Assembly: GCA_035712025.1 (NCBI GenBank) | Contig: DASTBO010000138.1 | Coordinates: 13,807 to 77,806 of the forward strand | Direction of reading: 5' to 3' | Length of the DNA stretch: 64,000 nucleotides | From: VAYN01 sp035712025 | Lineage (GTDB): Bacteria > Actinomycetota > Thermoleophilia > Solirubrobacterales > 70-9 | In this document: one piece after another, positions 34,202 to 41,680 of the stretch | Numbering within the stretch: the first letter of the stretch is position 1 | Layout of the letters: each line of letters opens with the position of its first letter | The notes under the pieces: model-generated | Told to the model about the DNA's origin: nothing | Seen by the model: only the letters and a program-made list of their open reading frames with translations | Database searches by the model: none | Position numbers and translations under genes: made by a program

Positions 34202-34963
34202 GTGGCAGAGGGCGACACGATCCTGCGGCTGGCGCGCCGCTTCGAGGCGACGCTGCTGGGCGAGGAGGTGACGGGTGCAGCCCCGAACCCGCGCGGTAGG
34301 GCCGCGGGGATCGAGCGGCTCAGCGGCCGCACGCTCGAGGAGGTCCACGCCCACGGCAAGCACCTGCTGCTCGGCTTCGGCGAGGTCTCCCTCCACAGCC
34401 ATCTGGGGATGAGCGGGGGCTGGCACTTCTACCGCCCGCGCGCCCGCTGGCGCCGGCCGCGCAGCTCGGCCTGGGGGGTTCTCTCCGGCGGCGGCTGGGA
34501 CGCGGTCCAGTTCGGTGGCCCGACCTTGCAGGTGGGACCTACCGCACGCGTGCGGCGCAATCCCCAGCTGACGCGGCTGGGCCCCGACATCCTCGCCCCG
34601 GACTTCGACCCCGACGCGGCGATCGCGCTCATCCGCGCCGCCCCGACCCGCCGCCTCGGCGACGCCCTGCTCGACCAGCACCTGGTCGCCGGCATCGGCA
34701 ACATCTTCAAGAGCGAGGCCTGCTTCGCGGCCCGCATCGACCCCTGGCGACCGGTCGGCGACCTCTCCGACGAGGAGCTGCGGAAGGTCCTGCTGGCGGC
34801 GCGCGAGCAGATGCTGAGCGCGGTCGAGCGCGGCGACCGGCACTCGTTCCGGATCTACAAACGGCGCCAGAGCGTCTGCCCCTCCTGTCGCGGCCCGGTC
34901 TCCTCGCGCGGCCAGGGCGACGCCAACCGCACCACCTACTGGTGCCCGCGGTGCCAAGGCTGA
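34202..34963 (+). CDS. Fpg/Nei-family DNA glycosylase with alanine in place of N-terminal proline
   Basis: 253 residues from GTG 34202. The opening is MAEGDTI where most family members have MPEGDT. The family uses the residue-2 amine as nucleophile, so the change from Pro to Ala is at the catalytic position; Glu3 is kept. Other features: HAHGKHLLLGF, LHSHLGMSGGW, the H2TH region LLDQHLVAGIGNIFKSEACF, and a C-terminal zinc finger (CPSC ... CPRC). It excises oxidised bases and nicks the strand. The unusual first residue may still work through a primary amine, as in vertebrate NEIL3 (Val). See findings. Confidence 0.9.
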   Translation: MAEGDTILRLARRFEATLLGEEVTGAAPNPRGRAAGIERLSGRTLEEVHAHGKHLLLGFGEVSLHSHLGMSGGWHFYRPRARWRRPRSSAWGVLSGGGWDAVQFGGPTLQVGPTARVRRNPQLTRLGPDILAPDFDPDAAIALIRAAPTRRLGDALLDQHLVAGIGNIFKSEACFAARIDPWRPVGDLSDEELRKVLLAAREQMLSAVERGDRHSFRIYKRRQSVCPSCRGPVSSRGQGDANRTTYWCPRCQG

Positions 34964-35433
34964 GGCGCCGCCGGGCCGCTCCCCCGGCGCCCCCGCGCCC
35001 TCGCCCCAGCTCCTACTACCTGGTCGCGGGCGTCGCGCTGGATGCCGAGCTGGAGCGGCTGCGGGCGCTGCCGGTCTTCGCCGACGGCCCGCTGCCCGAG
35101 CGGCGGCCGCAACTCAAGGTGCGCCGCGCCAGCCGCAAACCCAACCGCCTCGGCTTCGCGGTCCCGAGCGAGTTCCGCCTCTCGGTCACCGCCTATCCTG
35201 GGATCCGCCCCGGCGACGTGCTCGAGACCCTGCTGCACGAGCTGGTCCACCTCCACGTCGGCCGCGCCGCCGAAGCCCACGCCTGGCACGGCCCCACCTT
35301 CAAGCGGGTCCTCAACCGCGCCATGCGCGAGGCCTACGGAATGCGGATCCCAACCCCGCGCGCCACCCTCCACGGCCCCTACGCCGAGGCAATCGAGGCC
35401 TCAATCCGCCGAGACCGCAAAAAAGCACCTTGA
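34942..35433 (+). CDS. SprT-like zinc metallopeptidase-fold protein
   Basis: About 160 residues. GTG 34942 gives a 22-base overlap with the glycosylase gene; GTG 34951 is an alternative. The core has LETLLHELVHLHVG, with the HExxH zinc motif, followed by HAWHGPTFKRVLNRAM with a third His, as in SprT. No signal peptide is present. Human SPRTN cuts DNA-protein crosslinks; bacterial SprT proteins are less studied. Placement right after a DNA glycosylase suggests a repair role, by inference. Confidence 0.82.
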   Translation: MPAVPRLRRRRAAPPAPPRPRPSSYYLVAGVALDAELERLRALPVFADGPLPERRPQLKVRRASRKPNRLGFAVPSEFRLSVTAYPGIRPGDVLETLLHELVHLHVGRAAEAHAWHGPTFKRVLNRAMREAYGMRIPTPRATLHGPYAEAIEASIRRDRKKAP

Positions 35434-35458
35434 GGGTGCCTTTTCGCGGTCTCGGCGG
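35406..35458. terminator. Nested bidirectional terminator at convergent gene ends
   Basis: CCGCCGAGACCGC (35406-35418) and its exact complement (35446-35458) enclose a second stem, GCACC-TTGA-GGGTGC, flanked by A6 on one side and T4 on the other. The structure works as a rho-independent terminator in both directions. It overlaps the last codons and stop of the SprT-like gene and lies 1 base from the stop of the small peptide gene opposite. Confidence 0.9.
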
Positions 35459-35596
35459 TCAAGCGTCGGCTTCCTCCTCGTCCCAGCGCCGGCCCTCGCG
35501 GAGGCGGTGGACGAGGAGGACGAGGATCACGACCAGGGCCGGGGCGAAGACCGGCAGCGCCACCAGGGCGCTGTGGTGGGCGAGGGGGAGGGTCAC
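35459..35596 (-). CDS. 45-residue single-helix membrane peptide coupled to upstream membrane protein
   Basis: GTG 35596 overlaps the TGA of the 614-residue membrane protein (GTGA). The product has a short N-terminus, one hydrophobic helix (VALPVFAPALVVILVLLV) and an acidic tail (HRLREGRRWDEEEADA). It obeys a positive-inside pattern and stops just before a strong terminator. This supports a real coupled small gene, although it is short and the function is unknown. It may be a subunit of the membrane protein. Confidence 0.65.
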   Translation of the reverse strand: MTLPLAHHSALVALPVFAPALVVILVLLVHRLREGRRWDEEEADA

Positions 35597-37437
35597 CGGC
35601 CGCCGCCGTGCTGGAAGCCGAGACCCCGCAGTCGCAGCCGGCGCCGTCGCGGCGCGGGCGGTCCTCCGACGGCCAGCCGGTGCAGGGCCCAGGCGAGGAG
35701 CGCGAGCAGCGAGAGGGCGATCGCGACGACCACCGAGTAGGCGAGGACCGTCAGAAACGGCGGTCCGGGCTTGGCCTCCCGCTGCAGCAGCTGGTGCTCG
35801 TCGCTGAAGCTGCGGGTGAAGTGGGCGGGGGCGGGGGTCTCGCCGACCGGGATCGCCTCGTCGCGGGGCAGGAAGATCGGCAGCGCGGTCAGGGAGCTGT
35901 TGTCGTGGAGCCGGATCATCGCCTTCCAGTTGCCGTGCACCGGGACCGGCTCGCTCGTCCGGTAGACGCCCGGCCCGGTCCGCTCCAGCGGCGCCACGAC
36001 CAGGCCGCCGCCCTGCCAGGCGGTGACGTCGAACCACTCGGCGTCGGCGGCCGCGTCCGGCGGGCTGATCCGCACCGTGGCTTCGACTTCGCGATCCGGG
36101 GCGGCCTTGACCTCGCGCAGCGCGACCTGGGCGCTGACCCCCTCCTCGGTCGGCGTGTAGAGGCCGTAGGCGACGAGGGCCGCAAGGACGGCGGCGCTGC
36201 AGATCGCCGACCGGCGCAGCTGCGGCGAGCGCTCGACCGGCTCGGCGGCGAGGTGGGAGCCGATCCAGGCGCCGATCGTGGCGCCGGCGATCGCCCCCGC
36301 GAGGCCGACGATCGCCGCTTCGGGGAAGGCGGCGTCGGGCCAGGGGAGCGGCATCCAGATGTGGGACCAGGCCCACTCGGCCGCCAGGCCGACGGTGCCG
36401 ATCCCGATCCCGGAGACGAGCCCGAAGCGCAGTGGCTTCTGGGTCGAGACGAAGAGGGCGACCGCCTCGACGACCGCCGCCTCGGCGAGGTAGAGCGGGA
36501 AGTGGGGGGTGGTCTGGCCGAGCACGGGGCCGACGACCAGCGCCAGCCCGCCGCGCAGGAGGATGAAGAACCCGGCCGCGCCGAGGGCGGCGCCCGGTCC
36601 CGCGTAGACGCGCGCCAGGGTCAGGCCGACGCCGGCGGCGACCATCAGCATCAGCGGCTGGAAGATCAGCTGGAACTGGGGGACGCCGAAGTCGAACTCG
36701 GCCTGAAAGGTGGAGAGGCCGAGCATCAAGCCGCCGGTGAGGGCGACCGCGCGCGCCAGCCTGGTGTGGGCCAGCTCGACGATCGGCTCGTCGGCGGCGG
36801 CGTTGGCGCGCATCCCCTCGACCGTCAGCACCGCGATCCCGACCAGGGTCATCGCCGCCCCGCCGATCAGCATCAGGTGGGTCGGGCCCCAGAGGGTGAC
36901 GTCCTGGCCGAAGAGGCGGTGCCAGACGTCGTCGAGCGGGAAGCCGATCAGCGAGAAGGCGCCGCAGGCGCAGATCAGGACGCCGCCGAGCGGTGCCCAC
37001 CAGTCGCGGCCGATCCGGATCGCGACCGAGCTGGGGCGCTCCTTCGGCAGGACCATGGCGAAGAACCCGGCGCTGAAGATGCCGAAGAGGCCGGCGAGGA
37101 TGAAGTAGTGGGCGGGGTTGGCGAGCGGACCGGCGTCGCGGCCGTTGTCGATGTGGACCGAGATGTCCCAGTACATCCCGAACAGCGCAGTCAGCAGGGA
37201 GACGGTGGCGACACCCGACGGGAAGGCGACCCAGCCGGGCATGCCGGAGGTGCGTTCGCTGTGGTCGGCGAGGCGCTGGAGGATCTGGACGCGGCCGCTG
37301 CGATGGCCGAGGCCGAGGAAGAGGAGCGCGGCGGTGACGATCGTCGCCGCCGTCGTCGCGATCACGATCTGGCCGATCTCGGCGCCACCCGCGGGCGGGG
37401 CGGCTGCGGCGAGAAGGGCTGCGAGGTCGAGGTTCAT
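35593..37437 (-). CDS. Large polytopic membrane protein with C-terminal outside domain
   Basis: 614 residues. About 12 hydrophobic helices lie in the first 430 residues. Then comes a soluble stretch (EVKAAPDREVEATVRISPPD, AEWFDVTAWQGGGLVVAPLER) that resembles a YtkA/FixH-like beta sandwich, and a final helix (VLAYSVVVAIALSLLALLAW). Histidines in PAHYFILAG, HRLFGQ and GPTHLMLIGG could bind metal. No confident family was recognised. AGGGGAT is 7 bases before the ATG. It is divergent from a MerR gene with a shared dyad. Confidence 0.75.
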   Translation of the reverse strand: MNLDLAALLAAAAPPAGGAEIGQIVIATTAATIVTAALLFLGLGHRSGRVQILQRLADHSERTSGMPGWVAFPSGVATVSLLTALFGMYWDISVHIDNGRDAGPLANPAHYFILAGLFGIFSAGFFAMVLPKERPSSVAIRIGRDWWAPLGGVLICACGAFSLIGFPLDDVWHRLFGQDVTLWGPTHLMLIGGAAMTLVGIAVLTVEGMRANAAADEPIVELAHTRLARAVALTGGLMLGLSTFQAEFDFGVPQFQLIFQPLMLMVAAGVGLTLARVYAGPGAALGAAGFFILLRGGLALVVGPVLGQTTPHFPLYLAEAAVVEAVALFVSTQKPLRFGLVSGIGIGTVGLAAEWAWSHIWMPLPWPDAAFPEAAIVGLAGAIAGATIGAWIGSHLAAEPVERSPQLRRSAICSAAVLAALVAYGLYTPTEEGVSAQVALREVKAAPDREVEATVRISPPDAAADAEWFDVTAWQGGGLVVAPLERTGPGVYRTSEPVPVHGNWKAMIRLHDNSSLTALPIFLPRDEAIPVGETPAPAHFTRSFSDEHQLLQREAKPGPPFLTVLAYSVVVAIALSLLALLAWALHRLAVGGPPAPRRRRLRLRGLGFQHGGGR

Positions 37438-37488
37438 CTTGTAAATCCCCTGTCAGGTGGATTGCAGAAAGCGTGTTCCCTCATAAAC

Positions 37489-37508
37489 GTTACCTCAAAC
37501 GAGGTTAC
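37489..37508. promoter_or_regulatory. Dyad between membrane-protein gene and MerR gene
   Basis: GTTACCTC and GAGGTTAC flank AAAC with one mismatch. The AT-rich dyad sits midway between divergent starts. MerR-family proteins bind 19-20-bp dyads like this, so it is a likely operator for the adjacent MerR protein. Confidence 0.6.
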
Positions 37509-37531
37509 ATTCGGAAAGGTAGAATCGTCAC

Positions 37532-38299
37532 ATGGCGAAAGATCGGGATGCCACCGCCGATCCCGCCGCCTCCGAGGCGAACCTGACCGTCGAGCAGCTC
37601 GCCTACGAGACCGGGATGTCGGTGCGCAACATCCGCAACCACCAGTCCCGGGGCCTGCTGCCGCCGCCCGAGGTGCGCTCCCGCGTCGGCTACTACGGCC
37701 CCGAACACGTCGCCCGCCTGCGCCTGATCCAGGAGATGCAGTCGGAGGGCTTCAAGCTGAGCGCGATCTCCCGCCTGATCGGCGAGCACGGCGCCGACGC
37801 CGACCGCTTCGTCGGCCTGCGCCAGGCCGTCACCGCCCCCTTCGCGACCGAGGCGCCCGAGGTCTACTCGCGCGAGGAACTGGTCGAGAAGTTCGGCGCC
37901 GACGACGACAAGCTGCTGGAAAAAGCCCAGAAGCTCGGCCTCCTGGTCGATCTCGGCGAGGAACGCTTCGAAGCCCCGAGCCCGGCGCTCCTGCGCGCTG
38001 CCGAGGCGGTTCTCGGCATGGGCATCGAGCTCCCCGCCGCCCTTGCCGCGATCGAGAAGCTGGAGCGCAACTCCCAGGCCTCGGCCCGCACCTTCGTCAA
38101 CCTCTTCGTCGACGAACTCTGGAAGCCCTTCGACGAAGCCGGCCGCCCCGAGGAGGGCTGGGACGAGCTGATCGAGGCGATCGGTCGCCTCCGCCCGCTC
38201 GCCTTCGACGCCCTCAACGCCACCTTCCGCCTCACCCTGACGACCGAAATCGAAAAAGCCTTCGGCGAAGTCCTCGAACGGCGGCAGAAGAAGAAGTAG
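37532..38299 (+). CDS. MerR-family regulator with long C-terminal domain (paralog 1)
   Basis: 255 residues. Winged-helix start: LAYETGMSVRNIRNHQSRGL then LPPPEVRSRVGYYGPEHVAR, which is MerR with the N-R-GLLP and GYY-EHV-RL motifs. The 160-residue C-terminal region (ARTFVNLFVDELWKPFDEAG, RPEEGWDELIEAIGRLRPLA) is not a metal- or drug-binding domain I recognise. It is clearly related to 50371-51177 along its whole length. It may control the divergent membrane protein and the downstream PLP enzyme, whose start overlaps its stop. Confidence 0.9.
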   Translation: MAKDRDATADPAASEANLTVEQLAYETGMSVRNIRNHQSRGLLPPPEVRSRVGYYGPEHVARLRLIQEMQSEGFKLSAISRLIGEHGADADRFVGLRQAVTAPFATEAPEVYSREELVEKFGADDDKLLEKAQKLGLLVDLGEERFEAPSPALLRAAEAVLGMGIELPAALAAIEKLERNSQASARTFVNLFVDELWKPFDEAGRPEEGWDELIEAIGRLRPLAFDALNATFRLTLTTEIEKAFGEVLERRQKKK

Positions 38300-39447
38300 T
38301 GGGTGGGGCAGGCGACAAGGACCGGCCCCGGCTCGCCAGCGGCACGATTGCCGTGCACGGCGGGCTGGGCGAGCGCGGTCAGGGCGCCCCGTTTCTGGCT
38401 GGCCCGACGTTCGCCGCACCGTTCCACGTGCAGGGCGACGACCCCCTGGCGGCAGCGGACTACGTCTACGGCCGGTATGGAAATCCGACCTGGACGAACC
38501 TCGAGGACGCGCTCAGCGAGCTCGAGGACGACGACTCCCGCACGCTGATCTTTCCCTCCGGCTCCGCGGCGATCTCGGCGGTGCTGATGGCGACCGTGGA
38601 GCAGGGGAAGGCGATCGTCGTGCCCAACGACGGCTATCCGGCCGCTCGCCTGACGGGTGGCTGGCTGGCGGACATGGGCGTCGAGGTACGGAAGGTGCCA
38701 ACCGACACCGAAGCCGTGATCGCGGCGCTTCCGGGGGCCGCCCTCGTCTTCGTGGAGACTCCGTCGAACCCGGGACTCGACGTGGCCGACATCGGTGCGG
38801 TCTCCGCGGCGGCCGCCGCGGAGGGTGCGCGCCTCGTCGTCGACAACACCGTCGCCACGCCGCTCGGTCAACGTCCCTTGGAACACGGCGCTCATGGCTC
38901 GTTGATGAGCGCGTCCAAGCATCTGACCGGCCACAACGATCTGGTGCTCGGATCGTTCACCTCTCGGGACGGGCCCTGGATGGACAGCATCGAGAAGTGG
39001 CGCCGGGAGTCGGGCTCGATCGTCGGCCCGTTCGAGGCCTGGCTGGCCCACCGATCGCTCGCGACTCTCGAGGTGCGCCTGGATCGGCAGTGCGGGAACG
39101 CGGTGTCCCTGGCGGAGATGCTCTCCGGACGCGAGGACGTTCCCTCGGTTCGCTACCTGGGCCTTGCAAGCGACCCGGCCCACGAGCTGGCGGCGCGCCA
39201 GATGACGCGCTTCGGCAGCATCATCTGCTTCGACCTCGAGGATGCGGACCGCGCCCGGCGCTTCCTGTCGGCGTGCGAGCTGATCATCGAGGCATCCAGC
39301 TTCGGCGGTGTGCATACCTCCGCCGAAAGGAAAGCGCGGTGGGGGATCGACCTCGTCTCCAGCGGACTGATCCGACTCAGCGTCGGGATCGAGGACCCGG
39401 TGGATCTCCGTGCCGATCTCGAGCAGGCGCTGGACCGGGCAGGCTAG
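38299..39447 (+). CDS. Cys/Met-metabolism PLP-dependent enzyme (cystathionine synthase/lyase-like)
   Basis: 382 residues from GTG 38299, overlapping the MerR stop by one base (TAGTG). Fold-type-I motifs: YGRYGNPTWTNLEDALSELE, FPSGSAAISAVLMA, FVETPSNPGLDVADI, and the PLP lysine in LMSASKHLTGHND. The C-terminal region has VSSGLIRLSVGIEDPVDLRA. The family includes cystathionine gamma-synthase, cystathionine beta-lyase and methionine gamma-lyase. Which reaction this one does cannot be read from sequence. Confidence 0.92.
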   Translation: MGGAGDKDRPRLASGTIAVHGGLGERGQGAPFLAGPTFAAPFHVQGDDPLAAADYVYGRYGNPTWTNLEDALSELEDDDSRTLIFPSGSAAISAVLMATVEQGKAIVVPNDGYPAARLTGGWLADMGVEVRKVPTDTEAVIAALPGAALVFVETPSNPGLDVADIGAVSAAAAAEGARLVVDNTVATPLGQRPLEHGAHGSLMSASKHLTGHNDLVLGSFTSRDGPWMDSIEKWRRESGSIVGPFEAWLAHRSLATLEVRLDRQCGNAVSLAEMLSGREDVPSVRYLGLASDPAHELAARQMTRFGSIICFDLEDADRARRFLSACELIIEASSFGGVHTSAERKARWGIDLVSSGLIRLSVGIEDPVDLRADLEQALDRAG

Positions 39448-39477
39448 AAGCGCACTCGGCGCCCCACGAGCACCCAG

Positions 39478-39550
39478 AGCCGACGCCCGGACTTGAACCG
39501 GGGACCCCTTCATTACGAATGAAGTGCTCTACCAACTGAGCTACGCCGGC
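39478..39550 (-). tRNA. tRNA-Thr (anticodon CGT)
   Basis: Read on the minus strand, acceptor GCCGGCG pairs with CGTCGGC with one G-U. The D-arm (GCTCAGTTGGTAGAGC), anticodon arm CTTCA-TTCGTAA-TGAAG and T-arm CCCGG-TTCAAGT-CCGGG are intact. The loop gives anticodon CGT, reading ACG. CCA is not encoded. Confidence 0.95.
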
Positions 39551-39604
39551 GGGCCGGCCCATTCTAAGGAGGATCGGCGTTCGGTTCCGTCGCGGCTGGG
39601 GGAG

Positions 39605-40267
39605 ATGATCCGCGGCGTGAGGCAGCTGGCCGCGAAGCGGCGAAAGGAGAACGAGATCGAGTTCGGGCGGATCGTCGCCTTCAGCGACGGCGTCTTCTCG
39701 ATCGCGATCACCCTGCTGGTCCTCAACCTGGGGATCGACAAGGGCCTGACCGAAGGGCAGATCGACAACGCCCTCTGGGACCAGCGCGAAGACTTCCTCG
39801 CCTACGCGATCAGCTTCGCCGTGATCGGCCGCTTCTGGCTGGTCCACCACCGCTTCTTCGGCGAAGTCGAGGCCTTCGACGGCCGCCTGATCGGGCTCAA
39901 CCTCGCCTACCTCGGCTTCGTCGTCCTCATCCCCTTCAGCAGCGAGCTGCTCGGCGAGTACGGCGGCAAGACGACCGCGGTCGTCTTCTACTCGGCCAAC
40001 CTCGCGATCGTCGTCCTCCTCGGCCTGCTGATGGGGGCCGACGCGCGGCGGCGCGGCCTGACCAGCACCGACGACCGCACCCATCGCGAAAACCGGGTCC
40101 GCAGCGCCTACATCGCCGGCATCTTCGTGCTCTCGATCCCGCTCGCCTACCTGGCGCCGGCGATCGCTCCCTACTTCTGGCTGGTGCTGTTCGTCGACCC
40201 CTCGCGGCGACTGGTGCGCCAGCCTTCAGCGGCGCAGGAGGAAGGCGACGGACCGTCCCGATCGTGA
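39605..40267 (+). CDS. TMEM175-like (DUF1211) potassium-channel family membrane protein
   Basis: 220 residues, starting at ATG 39605 after a GGGGGAG site. The first helix has RIVAFSDGVFSIAITLLVLN, the conserved FSD motif of the TMEM175 family. Further motifs: AYAISFAVIGRFWLVHHRFF and LIGLNLAYLGFVVLIPFSSE. Six helices are predicted. Bacterial members form K+-leak channels. Its 3' end overlaps the convergent lipoprotein gene by 42 bases. Confidence 0.93.
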   Translation: MIRGVRQLAAKRRKENEIEFGRIVAFSDGVFSIAITLLVLNLGIDKGLTEGQIDNALWDQREDFLAYAISFAVIGRFWLVHHRFFGEVEAFDGRLIGLNLAYLGFVVLIPFSSELLGEYGGKTTAVVFYSANLAIVVLLGLLMGADARRRGLTSTDDRTHRENRVRSAYIAGIFVLSIPLAYLAPAIAPYFWLVLFVDPSRRLVRQPSAAQEEGDGPSRS

Positions 40268-40516
40268 GCAGGAGACCGACCAGCCGCTGTCGACGACGAC
40301 GGCCTGGCAGCGGTAGGAGGGGATCGAGCACCCCCAGCGCGAGGCTCCGGGCGGGCGGGCGCAACTCGGCTCGGCGAGGAAGGCGGCGCGGGCTTCCCAC
40401 GCCGGAGCCTCGGCGTCCGGGGCGCTGGCCGCTCCCGTCGTCCCCTCGTCGGAGCCGCCGCAGCCCGCCAGCAGGGCGAGCGCGGCGGCGATCACGATCG
40501 GCAGGGCGATCCGCAT
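40226..40516 (-). CDS. Small predicted lipoprotein, cysteine-containing
   Basis: 96 residues. MRIALPIVIAAALALLAGC ends in a lipobox (LAGC), so it is likely anchored on the outer face of the membrane. The mature part contains four more Cys (SCARPPG, WGCSIPSYRC and SVSCSR), suggesting disulfides. No known domain. It is the last gene of a minus-strand group with the ThiF-like and uracil-DNA-glycosylase genes. It begins 9 bases after the ThiF-like stop, so co-transcription is likely. Confidence 0.78.
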   Translation of the reverse strand: MRIALPIVIAAALALLAGCGGSDEGTTGAASAPDAEAPAWEARAAFLAEPSCARPPGASRWGCSIPSYRCQAVVVDSGWSVSCSRSGRSVAFLLRR

Positions 40517-40525
40517 CCGCGGAAC

Positions 40526-41620
40526 CTACCCGGCCGCTCCCTCCTCGTGCGGCATCTCGCCGCAGATCGGGCACTCGGGCTCGGGGACGACCGGCTCGCG
40601 TTTGACCTCCATCGTCCGCAGGTCGAAGATGTGGGCCACTCCCTGGGTCGAGGGCCTGGCGAGGCCGGTCAGCAGGTGCATCACCTCCATCCCGACCTGG
40701 CCGCCGATCAGGCCGCAGGCCGGTCCCAGCGTCGCCGCCGGGGTCGGTTTCGCCCGCCGCTGCTCGACGGCGACGTCGAACAGCGGGTACTCGCGCCGGT
40801 AGCCGATCTCCTGGCAGACGAAGCAGCCGGTCTTGCCGGGGACGTAAAGCGGCCCGACCCGGGCGATCGGCGGGAAGTGGCTCATCGTGATGTACGGGAT
40901 GCCGGCCTTGAAGCAGGCGGAGTTGCACCACCGCTCGATGTCGTGGGCGGGCCAGTCGGCGGCGTCGACGACGACGTCGGAGCCGGCGATGAACTCGGCG
41001 ATGTCGGCCTCGCCCTCGAGCCGGCGCGCCTCGGTGGTGATCTTCGCCCCGGAGTTGAAGGCGGCGAGGCGCGCCGCCGCACGCTCGACCTTGAGCTCGC
41101 CGATGTCGGCCTCGGAGAACTGGATCTGCCGGTTGAGGTTGCTGACCTCCACCCGGTCGCCGTCGATCAGCCACATCTCGCCGACGCCGGTGCAGGCGAG
41201 CGCCAGGGCGGACCACCCCCCGAGGCCGCCGACCCCGAGCACCGCCACCTTCGCCTCCCGCAATCGTTCCTGGCACTCGGACGGGGTGATCCCGCCGGTC
41301 CCGACGTCGCTGAAGTAGCGCAGCTGGCGGTCGAACCGCTCCAGCTCGCCGGCCTCCAGCAGCTCGTCGTCGGCGGCGTCCTCGATCACCTCCAGCTCCT
41401 GCAGCTGGGCGATCATGTCGTCGACCTCCCCGGTGCCGAACTCGGTCCGCAGCTCCTCCAGCGTCCGGCTCCCGTCGACCGCCGCCAGCAGCCGGCGTTC
41501 CTCCGCGTCCGGCTGCTCGATGCGGATGTCGTTGTCCGCGCTCGGCCGCAGCAGGTAGACGTCTCCCTCCGGCGTCTCGATCTCTTCCGTCGTTCTCTTG
41601 ATCCGTGGTCTGCGCAACAA
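40526..41620 (-). CDS. ThiF/MoeB-type adenylating enzyme with N-terminal RRE (PqqD-like) domain
   Basis: 364 residues, starting at TTG 41620 or 41617 after a GGGGGGAGGG tract. Residues 1-100 (ETPEGDVYLLRPSADNDI, then DAEERRLLAAVDGSRTLEEL, EVDDMIAQLQELEVIED) resemble the RiPP recognition element fold and winged-helix found in PqqD and MccB. The C-terminal part has an E1-like core: AVLGVGGLGGWSALALAC, WLIDGDRVEVSNLNRQIQF, and zinc Cys pairs (CFVC ... CPIC). E1-like enzymes adenylate a peptide or ubiquitin-like C-terminus. Its substrate is not evident. It is the middle gene of a three-gene operon. Confidence 0.85.
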   Translation of the reverse strand: MLRRPRIKRTTEEIETPEGDVYLLRPSADNDIRIEQPDAEERRLLAAVDGSRTLEELRTEFGTGEVDDMIAQLQELEVIEDAADDELLEAGELERFDRQLRYFSDVGTGGITPSECQERLREAKVAVLGVGGLGGWSALALACTGVGEMWLIDGDRVEVSNLNRQIQFSEADIGELKVERAAARLAAFNSGAKITTEARRLEGEADIAEFIAGSDVVVDAADWPAHDIERWCNSACFKAGIPYITMSHFPPIARVGPLYVPGKTGCFVCQEIGYRREYPLFDVAVEQRRAKPTPAATLGPACGLIGGQVGMEVMHLLTGLARPSTQGVAHIFDLRTMEVKREPVVPEPECPICGEMPHEEGAAG

Positions 41621-41655
41621 ACCCTCCCCCCAGGTAGCTCCGTCAGCGCACTAGA

Positions 41656-41671
41656 GACCGTTTAAGCGGTC
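41656..41671 (-). terminator. Short hairpin between UDG and ThiF-like genes
   Basis: GACCG and CGGTC pair around TTTAAG just after the stop of the UDG gene on the minus strand. It is short, with no T-tract, so it may only weaken readthrough. Confidence 0.4.
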
Positions 41672-41680
41672 GAAGCGTTT

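Noticed and set aside
35608..38298. Upstream extension of the PLP-enzyme frame across the membrane-protein and MerR genes
   Set aside because: The true enzyme starts at GTG 38299; the upstream part is antisense nonsense.
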